From contig NC_049983.1 of NCBI RefSeq assembly GCF_000003815.2, positions 1,477,999 to 1,541,998 on the forward strand: a DNA stretch of 64,000 bases, read 5' to 3'. The stretch comes from Branchiostoma floridae. Taxonomy: Eukaryota; Chordata; Leptocardii; Amphioxiformes; Branchiostomatidae. The first letter of the stretch is position 1. The number at the start of each line of letters is the position of its first letter. Shown piece by piece: positions 1-11,917 of this stretch. A program made the translations under genes and the position numbers. The notes below the pieces were generated by a model. The model did not search any database. It worked only from the letters and a program-made list of their open reading frames with translations, and was not told the DNA's origin.

Positions 1-1498
1 GCTGAGAAGAAACTGACCCTGTGCAGTAACATGGCCACATTTGGTGTTAATCGAAATCTGTCTGATTAAGTGGCAAAAATAATGACTGTGCCTGTCAATT
101 ATTCCTTACAGGTTTTTGTGCATATAAAGCCCATTGTTACAAATCACACAATGTTCCTACACGTGTTATGTACCCATATGAACGTTACAGAATCTAATTT
201 CTAAGAATCTAAGTTCAACCATGCCTTTTATATTAGAACATTAATTACTTCACACATATACAGATGACATTGTTCTTAAAACATGTAAATTACACACTAA
301 AAGAATGCTTTTCATTCAAGCTCATTATAATAAGCAAACAATGATCTGACCATATGGCATGTAAAGATGGGATCAATAAAACTAAAATGTTTCTAAAACG
401 TGCAAAGCATATCTTTGTTACATGTTTCTTGGTCAATATTCAATTCTTCATATTAAGTCTTACTTACACTGATTATGTTACGACACTGCATTTTAGACTT
501 GATATACTATGTAGCGTCACTATGTAACAGATATGTAGGTATAACTTTGTTAAAGACAAGAACGTGGCCACCCTTAATCATGTGCAAGACCTCTCCTCCT
601 CAAATCCCCGCAGACGTCTGGTTTTCTGGAAATTACCATCATATGGTCTTAATAAAGTATGACGCACTTTTCTCCCATCAGGTATACTGGAAACCCCTTA
701 ACAGTGTTGGGGCAAATACTTATCAGGAGCAAAATTCGGCAGCATACCGGACAGCAGGGTCATCCACTACAGTTCCTACCTCCTTCAGACGGAAGCCGTG
801 TTTTTTACTTACACAATCAATTAATTCTATACCAGCCATATGTTAAGCTGCAGGATAATTACTTTAATTTACATGCCAATAAAAGACAAACATACAAAAC
901 TCATATAACATTCAGAATGCTATACCTACCCCTTGAGAAGACTTACTAAGATAACTTGCACCATACAGTTACATGCTTTATCATTGCTTAATTCATTACT
1001 CAGGGGAATCTCCATCCACGAGTGAAAGCCTTGGGCTGGTTAACAGATAAAAAGATTTTAACTTCTCAAACGATATAAATGAATTATACAATCTTCTACG
1101 ATAATCACATCCACAAAGGCGTTTTTGCTCACTATGAGAATCTGGCTCAATCAAACGTCGCTTGCTAAACGCGTACGAGAAAAGAATTGAGCCAGCGGTT
1201 ACTACGCACAATCTAAACATCACATCTTTTAATTTTTCACCATTTTCACCGTGAAGCGTGAAAGGTCATAAATAATGATTTCCTTACGAGTCGAAAATGG
1301 CACCTATTTTCAAAAGCACTTGTTTAAAGTCAGAGCGAATCCAAAAATCCGTACCATTTCCGTACCAAGGGACTACATAACATTGTTTTTGAGTTGGACT
1401 GAAGTAATCAAGCAACGTTAACAGGACGGATTTTATAAGATTTGACAAAAATGCTGCCCCTGGCAAATAACAGGATAGATCCGCTTAAATCCTCTAAA
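1..1498. other. AT-rich non-coding stretch, no gene recognised
   Basis: No reading frame here resembles a known protein and no RNA gene was recognised. Short open frames occur on both strands but have no domain pattern, no splice context and A/T-rich composition typical of intergenic amphioxus-like DNA. Confidence 0.5.
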
Positions 1499-1955
1499 TA
1501 ATTACTAAAGTTTTTCTCTTACTGAACTGCTTCAAAAAGCTTAGGTGGTGGGAATTCTCTTTCATAACTTATTCTGTGCTAGATTATCACCAGACAAGGA
1601 GTTCTGCAGAGAACTCGTGATAACATCGGTAGAACCGCCTCCTGGCGCCCGCTGACGAAATTGCAGCTGCCCAGTTGTAGCTGTGATGGTTTACAGTGGT
1701 TGGCAGAGAAATGATTTACAGTGCTGGTGGTAACCCGGCATGCCGCTTATTCTCGTGCTGAAAAGAGAAACGCTATCCTTAACTCACGAAGCATGTGATA
1801 TATCCGTTTTTAGAATAGTTTTCATGCATAGTTAGGGTATAAAAGACCTGTCTCTTCCAGATGACTTCAGTATCACTAACGAAAGATAGTGGATGCTATC
1901 TGAAACGTCTGACCGTTTTCAAAATCATATCCAGTTGCTTGAGTAACTTTTGCAT
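1499..1955 (+). repeat. Dispersed repeat family R1, copy 1
   Basis: The stretch from roughly 1612 (ctcgtgataacatc) to about 1950 (ccagttgcttgagtaa) is matched by 10745-11050 followed by 13850-13965, in the same orientation. Shared blocks include ctcgtgataacatc, gcttattctcgtgct, and a distal block with aaacgtctg and ccatatccagttgctt. The distal block resembles ends of dispersed elements common in lancelet DNA, but no coding capacity is visible. Family assignment is unknown; a Penelope-like or other retroelement end is possible. Confidence 0.6.
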
Positions 1956-2118
1956 AAACTGACCGCGTTTAGGTTGGAAAATGTAAGAGTGATAACTCAC
2001 AGTCAGTACTTTGTAATACGATAATTAACACTGACGGCGAATTACATGCATAAGGTGTTATCTTACAGTAAACAATAGCTAGCTACCGTTGTGACATCGC
2101 AAACGTATTTGCGCTTGT

Positions 2119-5100
2119 TTATGGTACACTTTTCGATAAGATATTTTGACTCGAAAATAATAAGGTTGTGTTAAGGGTTGTGTGGGTATTATTCATAAGG
2201 CCGGTTTTGTTGATATGGAAACATCGTGTCATAAACATGTAAACTAAATGTAGTACAGGCCAACCAGTAAATACTAGGACTTCGCATAGGGTCAGGATTC
2301 TTGTTCCAGGAAGACGGACGGCCACATAGCGTCCCCGCATCCCGGGACATGAGACGGAAATGGACGGCTGGTTCAGGGCGATGTGATGGTCACCTCCACA
2401 CTTGGGGTTCGTGCTGACCTGGTCGGAATTCCCGATGTGGATGTTGAAGGGGTTCAGTCGTTCAGAGCAACAGTCCTGGCGGTTAACGATGAACAATCTG
2501 TTGATATTGAAAATATAACTGTGACACTTAAAATTGTATACGCAACGTACGTTCAGATGAACGTACCTATGACTTAACATAAGATGTGTTTACATTTTGA
2601 TGGATCCACAAGCACTATCCTTACCAACGTCATTGGGACTTGTATCTTGAGCTTTTCCTTTGTAAAGTATTGATTGACTTGATTGAGCATGCTGATTTAC
2701 GCACACACACAAACATTTAGTCAAATCCGTCTATAGGCAGGTCTATAGTGAACAATCAATGTTGGCTACTACAGACATGATTCTTCATGATTTGCTCGAT
2801 AGCTATAGGTAAAAATAACAGAAAAGAGGCCACGATGACCATGCGATGCTTTTGCAGAGGTACTACATGTCTGTGTTGTTTTTGTGCGTTAATCAGTACA
2901 CTGAGATCGTATGGTGCATCAGCAGCGTGCTTGTCTCGCGACTGAGTGTCTCGAGCTCGAACCCTGCCGTGTTACCGATCTTGTGCCCTTGGGAAAGGCA
3001 ATTAATTTATTTACACGGCTTTCTTCACCTTACTCAGGTAAAAATGAGTACCTAGCTTCTGCTAGGGCCGTCCCTCGGATAGGACGTTAAATGGAGGTCC
3101 CGTGTTTGGGAAGAGCCACACCCAAGCATATTAAAGAAACCCCACACGTGCGACGGTGCGGTGTGCGATGGTGCAAATCCTTCCGTCTAGAATTGGTGAT
3201 TCTCTATAAATCACCCGAACTCCAGGAGGAATAGTGACATATCAGTAATAGTCACTAATTGAGATCTGCATCAAACCAAACCAAACCAAACTTCGTTTTG
3301 CATATATACCGTAAATATGTGTGATCACGTCGACCGTCGATGTTTGTTCGTCTGCATATCTGTGGGTCTGCCGCTACCAGCATAAAAGCTGCCTAGGCAG
3401 ACCCGTGTAATGAGTTGTATCATTGTCATAAAGAAAGAATAACCATGCTGTACACGGATATCTACTTACCTATTAACTACATACGACTGTCCGAGATCCA
3501 CCCACCAGGTGGGGCCAGCCTCTCCATGGGCATCGGTGTGTGAACAGGAACCATCGTGCCAGTCGGTATCGGTTCTCCCGTCTACGGCATGTCTGGCAGG
3601 CCCGCTCTTATGTGTGCTGGTTTGGAACGCTGGCTTCCCCAGGGCGACATTGGCACCTACCACAGGCGAAAAGATCATTTTACATCGTGTGTTGCAGTCT
3701 AATGTTATTGCATGAAAAACTGTTATCTCACTTTTGTCCTAAATCATTATTTTTTTTACTTATCTTTAAATACACATAAAAAAGAGACGACTGTATACAG
3801 CAAGCATACCACAAGATGTCAGAGAAATTAAAGGTAAGAAGAATCACAAAGCAGCTTTCAACACGTGCTGGAATGAGTATCTCACATGCATATTCAGCCC
3901 GTCCGGCAGGGCTTGGAGACTGCAGCATCCCTATTGGACCGGGAGGCTCGACGGGTTCCTTCAGCCCCCCGGGCCCGACTGGACCGGGCGGCCCGTCCTT
4001 TCCCACAGGACGAGCTGGCCCCATGGCTCCCTTTTCTCCTGGAGGTCCGGGTTGCCCAGCAGACATAGGGCCAGCTAGCCCCATGGCTCCCTTTTCTCCC
4101 GGATGTCCAGCTGGGCCCATGTATCCCTTTACTCCAGGATGTCCAGATGACACACGAAGCTCGAGATCCAGAGTTTTGTCTTATGAAAGACAGAATAAAC
4201 CTCCCAAGAAGACCCAGACATACCATATGCATCTGTGCCTCCTTTTGCATCCACCAAAGAGTCTATCACATTAACTCAATAAACTCAACTCAACGTATAC
4301 GTAGGACCCAGGCACATTTATAATGAGCATCTGCGGTCCTAAGCTTGGAAGGAATCTCCAAAATGCAGATTTTCTTAACGTGATGTTATAATATGTCTAG
4401 TCAAGATCAAATCACATTCCAAATGTTAGAACAATGCAATTATTGAGTTGCGATGCTCATAAACAAGTACCGTTACAAAGCCTACAAAGAATGAAATGCA
4501 TGGCAAAGAGCATAAAACATAACACAGAGTTTCAATTCACAAATTTTCCAGGTTTCCTGCTATTAAACCTATCCAGACTTGTTACTAAAAGTGCCTGCGC
4601 CAACTCTGACGTCGTATAACTCCTTAACGACTTGTGCTAACTATAGGACAACCAAACTTAGTGACTTTTCCTAGAATATTGTTGGCAGCAATTAACAAAT
4701 CACTCCCTGCAAATTTGGTGATCCGTTTTAAATAGTAAGCCGTTTTAAATTACAAAGGGGGAAGGGTGAAAGAGACCCCCCCACCAGAGTATGCAAAAAA
4801 AAAACAGTCTGGATAGGTTTAAGTTATATATCTTCTTATTTCAAACTGCATCACACTTACCTTCCAGCTCCTGCACACGTGCTTGCAACTTTCCCATCTC
4901 CTTGAAGGCAGTGGCTGTGTTCAGCAACAAAAGAGAAAATAGCGGTCGCGAAACTTTGCATGATGCTAGAGCATGATACTAGAGCAAAGATGCAAGATAC
5001 ATGTAATTTCAACAGCATGTTACAAGCTTTATTAAACCACATTCAAGAAATACAAAAACAAGAAACAACTGACCTGCAAAATAGGACAATAGTACAGCAT

Positions 5101-7429
5101 TGCACACGGCAACCAAAGGGCCCAAAATGTGCCAAACTTTCCTGCATCGGCTGACACATTTCGTCCGGTTTTTAGGGGCTGCTTTAAGACATCATAAGAC
5201 AGGGAAATCGTTCTTAAAGCATGAAGTGTATCATAGGTTAAAAAAAAGGTTCCTAATTGCAACAGTCAGCTTAAAATCAAAGCGAGAACAACAAAATTGA
5301 CAAGAACAGGGCGCCGTAAGAAGACTTTAATTAATAAGTTTTACCTAATGTAGAGGCGTACATAGGGTTGGGTATGCTCGCAGCGGCGTCAGCACGTGCC
5401 TGCCAATCAGTCTGAGGCTGCTGCGTGGATGTGGCGTCTGGCAAATATTACAAAATGATAAGGCGACTAAGTTTACCAAAAGATATCTTCGTTTCAAAGA
5501 AGACCACATAATTCATACAACTAAAACAAGCTGCATTTTATGCATGTCATTAAAGCCATTGTAAAAGCAAAAAAAATAAACATTTAAAAAAATGACGTAA
5601 TAACTTTGTCTTAGTGTTGCCTCTGACCTAGATAACCCAGGTCTTTCTAAACTTGTTTGACTGCGTGTTGTAATATCAGTTGGTGCCGACGATTTGAATG
5701 AAAAACAGCTTAACTGTATAACTTAAAACTATTGAATAAAATCAAATGCAGGACCCGGCACGTGCCTGCAAATCAGTCTAAGGCTGCTGCATGGGTGTGG
5801 TGTCTGGAGGAAAATTTACAGACTGAAATGTAACAGTCGTATACCAGGGCGATTACATTTAAATACAGGAGAAACACCGTTCCACGGCAAAATCCCTTCA
5901 ACGGTAAACCCCCTTCCATGACAAAATCCCTTTAACGGTAAACCCCCTTCCTCGGCAAACCCCCCTTCCGGCACAAGAGAACCAAGCCAACGATGAAAAT
6001 CGTGAACAATGCCCCCCCCCCCCCCCAATAAAAAACAACCTCGGTCGAAGACTGCAACGGAGGGTAGCGTACAAAACGTTCTCAATTTGGCCTCTTACAA
6101 GGACCAACAACAAGCCCCCCCCCCCCCCCCAAATTGGCAAAATAAATGGCTCCCTTTTCTCCTGGCCGTCCGGGTCGTCCTGACAAAGTACAACTACAAT
6201 TACAAAATTCGTTCAAACTCATGGTTCACAAGAATTTTACAGAAGTTTTGAAAAAAATAGGTCTTTCTTTTGAATTAAAGAAAAATGCCAAGACTTTGCA
6301 TGATGTACAAACAACCAGTCAAGTGGTTGACGTATTGACACATAAGAATCTAATGCCAGCTCAAAGAAAGAAACAGTCATGCTCTCAAGTAACAATGTTA
6401 GCAACCTACGATTGATCTGTTCAACAATGTCTTTTTCCAGAAATATCGTAGAGCGGAATTCGTTATCACCAAGCACACTAGGGGCATCTTATTTTGATAG
6501 TAAAAAAAAAACATATGTGAAAGTTAGGTGTGGCTGGTCGTTCATTGTAATATAACCACTTGCCAGCCTGTGACTGCTAAGCGGTTATACCAACCCCCTT
6601 GGTTATACCGGCTACATATAGATACAGATACAGAAAATCGTGTGTTACGCCGAAGGGAGGTTATACCGGCTACATATAGATACAGAAGATGGTGCGTTGC
6701 GGCGAAGGACTGTCTAACTCAGCACAAAATCGTAAGTTATATTCACGATAACGTCTTCGGTGTTTGCCAGTTGAAACGCGGAGGGTGAACGGTTCATGAA
6801 CTGTATAAATGCATTCCTTATCCAAGTATGTTCTTTAGATAAATGTCTTAAAAATTTATTGATCAAAATTTGACCCCTCTTTGGCAACTAGTGACGGAGC
6901 GCCGTGAGTTCGAGCGCGTAAAAAAGCGTAACATCTTAGGGCAGCCCCCGTTAGCTCGCTCTGTTTCTCTGTGCTCTAATTTCTGAGCAACCGTATAGGC
7001 TTACATGTCAGATCTTATTTATACTTTATTAACATTTATTTGGTAAATATTTGTCTGCCATCACCACATTTTTTTTCAGACGATAAGAAGCAAGTTGAAT
7101 AACAAACCTTAAATAAATTATATACCTTCCCTTCGGAAAACCTTCTTATTGCACAAACGAATTAGTGTTCGTAAAACTGAGAAGCAAACGGCAAAAAAGT
7201 CAGCTACCTGCAGACGTGTACGTGGCGGAACGTTTCACGGCTTCTTCGCACGTGTCTGTAGACGATTCTCGGTCTTCTTGCCATTTGTCAGCACCCTTAT
7301 CAAAACGGACACGTCTGTGGGAACCACCCTGATAGACAGGAGGGGGTTGGGCCGGCGGCCCGCTGGTTTGGCCGCTACCGGGGCCGGAGGAAGGGGTCCG
7401 GATAGGCATTGGTTGCTCGTATATGTCTA
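2119..7429 (-). CDS. Collagen-stalked type II transmembrane F-type lectin (fucolectin-like receptor)
   Basis: Seven exons are read on the minus strand: 7429-7208, 5437-5345, 5178-5074, 4914-4861, 4179-3886, 3656-3470 and 2497-2119 (stop). Exons 1-5 are phase 1-1 and 54-294 nt long. Exon 6 runs phase 1 to 2 and exon 7 enters at phase 2, so the frame stays open for about 444 codons. In order it encodes: a cytoplasmic tail starting DIYEQP; a stretch with SIPNPMYAS; a basic patch (KNRTKCVSRCRK) plus hydrophobic helix HILGPLVAVCNAVLLSYF; a neck (FKEMGKLQARVQELE); imperfect Gly-X-Y repeats; and an F5/8-like lectin domain. In the lectin domain a His is followed 24 residues later by RQD-CCSE-R, fitting the known HX24RXDX4(R/K) fucose motif. 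Inferred role: cell-surface glycan recognition, possibly innate immune. The initiator Met was not fixed: Met at 7409 is possible, or an exon further upstream. Borders are eye-called. Confidence 0.82.
2915..3292 (+). mobile_element. tRNA-headed SINE, family S1, copy in last lectin intron
   Basis: It lies in the intron between lectin exons 6 and 7. The body shares long blocks with 37032-37490 and 12945-13080: accgatcttg, gggaaaggca, actcaggtaaaaatgag, gctagggccgtccctcgg, ataggacgttaaatgga and cacacgtgcga. The head is worn, but ctcgagctcgaaccctg is a B-box-like remnant. The 3' end is a (CAAAC)n-type simple tail at about 3272-3292, typical of a SINE. Confidence 0.72.
5755..5815 (-). pseudogene. 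Dead duplicate of lectin exon 2
   Basis: On the minus strand this copies the start of lectin exon 2 (5437-5345), with shared CAGCAGCCT, GACTGAT and GCAGGCACGTGC blocks. The frame reads DTTPMQQP and then hits TAG where the live exon has Gln. The SIPNPMY part and the donor are missing. It lies in the intron between exons 1 and 2, so it is a relic of an internal exon duplication. Confidence 0.65.
6140..6185 (-). pseudogene. Collagen-exon-like fragment in lectin intron 1
   Basis: The minus strand reads RPGRPGEKGA after an acceptor-like ttgtcag, matching the GEKGAMG units of the live collagen exon (4179-3886). It then runs into a long G/C homopolymer. Its position upstream of the TM exon is wrong for the receptor, so it is probably part of the same duplication as the dead exon 2 copy. 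A short alternative exon cannot be excluded. Confidence 0.45.
6599..6715 (+). repeat. Two-copy tandem duplication of about 60 bp
   Basis: The block ggttataccggctacatata with following gatacag occurs twice head to tail, and the following segments (gtgtgttacgccgaagg versus gtgcgttgcggcgaagg) also align. It lies in intron 1 of the lectin gene. Homopolymers of C flank the region at about 6010-6027 and 6116-6130. Confidence 0.7.
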
Positions 7430-8302
7430 CTGAACTGTGACAAAGAGTACACAGTCTACGACAGCCAACGTCTAAGAATCATGAATAGAGAAGAAGATAC
7501 CACGATTAGTCTGGGTTAAGCCCTAAAGCGCTTGCCCTTATATGGAAGAATCAGCGGGATATGACGCAGGGCGAATGGCTGTTGTTTTTCTGCAAGTGGC
7601 AGACAAGTCTTGGGGTTCTGCCAACGCACTGCAAACTTTTTAACCAATGACGACGCCGTGGGCGCTATACGGCCTAGGAGTGTCGTCGTATGTGAATTCG
7701 AAACTAGTTCTATAGACGTAGGAGTGACGCTTGTGTGGTCGCCTCAAGTGTCTGCTGTTGAGCTGCCTCCCAGCGACTTTCACAGTCGGTATTCATGACC
7801 AGAGAAGGTGTGGTGCAATAGGGACAGACGAAGAGTATGAAATTACGTAATCACACCTTCAAAGAGTCTACAAACGGGTACAGGCCACATAGAGCAGCTT
7901 CGCAGGTTCGAAGATGACGATGAGGTCATACCTTAATGAATAGTTTCATCAGGCTGGTACATCAGTCATCACTATATGAAGAAACTTTTTTTTACACAGT
8001 CATTGCTTAACACAACTAACACCGAAACGTCGGTATGATTAAAGCAATGGTTGTGTAAAGAGAGTCTTTTTATTCAGAGGTTATACCTCCCCCCCCCCCC
8101 CCGAGAAACCTATAATGTCCCCCGGCTGCTGACCAGGGTCGGCCAGCAGCTGTCCATGGTGCTGATACTCCACAGGGAGGCAGTGATGAGGACGGATACG
8201 AGCCAGTAAAATATGACACTTGTTGATTTACTCGAATTGTCATAATATAATTTTAGATAATATTCAAAAGTTGGGACATAGATATTAAGTCTATAACAGT
8301 TA
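7430..8302. other. Non-coding stretch upstream of the lectin gene
   Basis: No coding exon was recognised. At about 7985-8060 the sequence acaccgaaacgtcggt next to gcaatggttgtg resembles, in inverted form, the block at 30838-30900 (accgacgtttcggt with caaccattggttt). These look like two ends of one dispersed element family, possibly Penelope-like. A C homopolymer lies at about 8090-8102. The 5' exon of the lectin gene, if separate, could be here or further right. Confidence 0.4.
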
Positions 8303-9050
8303 TTGATAAATTGTATTGGATGGGTGTTACAAATTGAAAGAGTTCCCACAGCCAAGTACCTTGGACTTACACTGCAGACCGACCTTTCCTGGGGCACACA
8401 TATTGAGAACACCTACTCAAAGACAAATAGAATGTTGGGCTTCCTAAGACGCAACTTACGAGTCTGCTCCAGCAAGACCAAGGAGCTGGCGTACAAAGCA
8501 CTGGTCCGTCCAGTTGTGGAGTACGCCAGCTCCGTCTGGGATCCCCACACCAGCCGTGACATTAGCAAGTTAGAAAAGATCCAGCGCAGGGCTGCGCGTT
8601 TTGTACAGACCCGACACAGAAACACCTCTAGTGTCTCTGACATGCTAAACCAACTTCAGTGGGCTTCTCTTCAAGATCGGCGCCGCCACACCAGACTGGC
8701 GATGATGTACAAGATTGTCCACAACCTAGCAAGTGTGCGATGCGTAGCCTTAAAGCCCCTGCCCTACAACAACGTGTACAGAAGCCGGAGAGGCCATAAC
8801 CAACAACTCCAACACATTCCCTGCCGTACTAACTACAGTCATTCTTCCCGCGGACTATCCGCGAATGGAACACTCTGCCCAAAGACATCATCGAATCCCC
8901 GTCCTTGACCACTTTTACCTCAAAGCTGACCCGTACTCCATCTTCTATCTAGCCTAATGAACAGTGGCGACCTTTGACCCGACTTGTCAATTATTGCCAA
9001 TCCCTTGGCAGTTGGACAATATCGGAAGAAGAAGAAGAAGAAGAAGAATT
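8303..9050 (+). mobile_element. CR1/jockey-like LINE fragment, reverse transcriptase C-terminal part and 3' end
   Basis: The frame from 8303 encodes the region after the catalytic RT motifs: VPTAKYLGLTLQTDLSW, then a helix-rich stretch with NRMLGFLRRNLR, then YKALVRPVVEYASSVWDPH, then LEKIQRRAARFV. This order is typical of CR1/jockey-type non-LTR elements. A frameshift at about 8840 moves the true C-terminus (REWNTLPKDIIESPSL) into another frame ending at the tag near 8952. The 3' tail is (GAA)n at about 9028-9050. The 5' part is absent, so it is a 5'-truncated dead copy. Confidence 0.85.
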
Positions 9051-10744
9051 TAGTTGCATTGGCATTGCGTGTATTTGGAATAGAAATGAGAAATTCCAAG
9101 ATATTAGATTGGCAAAACCCCAGTCAATCTTCAAGCTAGAATTTTCGCTAGTATATTTGAATGTTGGCATCAGTGTTATATCTATTATTCTGAAACATTT
9201 CCTATCATACTTCTCTCAATCAGTACATATAACAATATATTGTTGATTGTACAATGCCTATACTCTCTTTTCATGAGTCAGCTGAAGACTGGTGTTTGTC
9301 AGACAGTGGATGGTAGCATCAGGGACAGAGGTGTGTGTACCGTATTTACTATAATATACATGTATCTGAGCAGGATGTTATAATACATGAGTCACACGAA
9401 TTAACATCAAATACTGCATGTCATGCTTTGTGTAATAACATAGGCATTGTAGAACTCATCCATAACATGTGATTTTGTCCTGTTGTGTGAAATACAGAAC
9501 AAGTCAGACAAGTCAAGCCATACAGACATGTTTTATACTTCTTTCTATGTACAACACCATGCAAGTATTTGGCTGTAGAGAGAAGGGTCTTAGATGCATT
9601 AAAACTATTCAGATTGACAGTATCTGTGGCGTATTTGGCCGGTTTGCATGTTCATTGCTTACCATGACAGGGCCACGGATATTGCACCAGGATACGTCAT
9701 TTTTGCCATCACCATCTGCTGTGTTCTGCATCTGCAACTGACCGATGACTGATATACTTACCCCGTCCCCTCCGGGGGCCGACTAGTGACTAGCGATATA
9801 CCACAAGCAGATTGATCTGAGCTCGATCTATACAGCACATTGTAGCATTGACAAGCATTTATATTAAATGCAGTATATTGTCTAACTTATATTACATCTA
9901 CCAATAAGGTGAACGCTATTAAAGGATTAAAGAATGTTGTTATCTTGTAATTTGACAGAGTAGAATAAAGGAAATTTTATTTTGGCAACTTTATGTAAGA
10001 ATAGTACAGATAAATTTGATGCAAAATCTGGCTCCTGTTGTTTAATAGCATTTTATTTTATGCGAACGGCAGCCCGATGTCCAAGATGAAACATCAGCAT
10101 TGTAAACTTTTCTAATGGTACCGGAGTACCTTATCACATGTTATAACATAAGACAATGTTGATTTTATTATATTGTTGAACTTCGTGTGTGCATCAACGT
10201 CAAAGAAGGAGATGCAGATGCGAATGAGCATAATAGAAAATTCTATTATTTAGTATACCCTACTCTTTTTTATACTCATTTTTCAACCTCCCTGACTACA
10301 TAGATTTCATAGTGAATGCACCTTTTTGTCGAACATTTTTTGAAACCTTTTTATTCTTACGCTCGCATAAGATTTGGGGTTCGCGCAGAATGATACCTAT
10401 ATCATCATATCAACATGGCCTAAAGATATGGAAATGTAATTTTCAACGCGCACTGAAAGTGTTACCTTACATTTCGTTGTTTACATGAAAGAAATGACGA
10501 CGACTGTTTGTTCAATTGTCATTGTAAATTCAACAATTCTGACACAACATACATCTGACATAAAATACGTCTACTGGCCACTAATTTGAGTGGAGTTGGA
10601 ATTATTGCGTCTGCTAATTTATGTACCAATCACAAGTGCGTACATAACGCAGAGTTTTTAATTTCGACTGATGTCATTAGGCAACTTGACAAAAAGCTGT
10701 TCTTACCAAGCAAATAATAAGAGAAAACTAAGTTTCAATTCCTT
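9051..10744. other. AT-rich stretch, nothing recognised
   Basis: About 1.7 kb with no open frame resembling a protein family, no RNA gene and no clear repeat border. Several short frames are uninformative. Confidence 0.45.
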
Positions 10745-11050
10745 AAGTGATTACTGAAAGTTTAATTTATTTTTCTGCTACGGAACTATTTCATCAAGGT
10801 GATGGCTCACTTTCACTCGACAAGGATAAACTGGATACTCGTGATAACATCAATAGAACCGGCTCCTGGCGCCTGCTGACGGAACTGCAGCTGTTCAGTT
10901 GCAGCTGTAATGTTTTACAGCAGATGGCAGAGGACGGCTGGACAGCGGTGACGAGAATCCAGTCTGCTGCTTATTCTCGTGCTAAGAAAGAAAACGAAAC
11001 CTTAACAAGATACAAACGATGTGAATTTGCAATTTTCACAGATAAACAGG
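10745..11050 (+). repeat. Repeat family R1, copy 2, left half
   Basis: Aligns with 1499-1800: gattactgaaag, actcgtgataacatc, agaaccggctcctggcgcc, and cttattctcgtgct. The matching right half resumes at 13850-13965, after 2.8 kb of an L1-like relic on the minus strand. The simplest reading is one R1 copy split by insertion. Confidence 0.62.
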
Positions 11051-11186
11051 GATAATTATTTGACACACTGTATGTCAGATTGATCAGGCAGAGAGAGATC
11101 GATCAAGTAAAAGGATTAAATGAGTACTAAAGCTTTTCCATGCCTAGACGAGAGTCAAAATTTTGAGTCACAACATTTGGTTAAGT

Positions 11187-11640
11187 CTACAGAGATAAAA
11201 TACCTAATATCTCTATGCCACCGTCTACCCACGCATTAGGAAGGCCTGAGGGTAATACAAAATTTGCGTTTTTCAGAGTTCCTATCCTTAAATTCTTGCA
11301 TTTATCAAAATTTAATAAAAGGCTAGATATATGAGAATGGGAATCAAAATCTCCCAGAAGGGCATAAAAGGAAGATATATCAGGAGCAAATGGAAAATCG
11401 AAGTCATCAGCATACTGAAAATTTTTGTAGATTCTTCCGTCGACTCCGGATATATCATGATTCCTACGAATTTTAATGGCCAACATTTCAATTGCGATGG
11501 TAAATAAATTAGGGCATCCTTGTCTTACTCCACGGTGTAAGGTAAATGATCTAGATATCTAACCAATATTGATGTCTGAACTTATGTTACTATATAAAAC
11601 CCTACCCCAGGCAATGAATTGTTGTCCAAAATGATTAGGA
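11187..11640 (-). pseudogene. L1-like RT fragment, palm domain with YADD
   Basis: The minus strand reads FGQQFIAWGRVLYSN, a stop, then FTLHRGVRQGCPNLFTIAIE and, in the same region, NFQYADDFDF. RQGCP and YADD are RT motifs B' and C. The frame ends at 11187 with ILSL. It has no start of its own and is interpreted as one piece of the nested L1-like relic. Confidence 0.8.
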
Positions 11641-11917
11641 AATTTTTGTACAACATCATCTTTAATTCACTCACTAACATTTTAAAAAAGGACACGTTTA
11701 AAAACACGAATATACACAAGATGAAGGCTAAAAAATACACCTCGGACAACCCCTTAGTCAGATAGACAAGGATCTGCAGGGCGCAAGGTTAAAAAAGTGG
11801 TACTATGCTTTGGCCTTTCAACATTTCAATTGTATACGTCGCTTCTTAGTATTGCACAGATGTCATCATAAACTAGACATAAATTGCACAAGTGATCACG
11901 TGTAAAATATTATGATA

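Noticed and set aside
2383-2577. Plus-strand 64-codon frame
   Set aside because: Antisense of the last lectin exon, which has the F-type lectin pattern in the proper splice frame.
3816-4274. Pro-rich plus-strand frame of 152 codons
   Set aside because: It is the antisense shadow of the collagen exon on the minus strand; the Gly-X-Y repeat in the true frame explains the Pro-rich translation.
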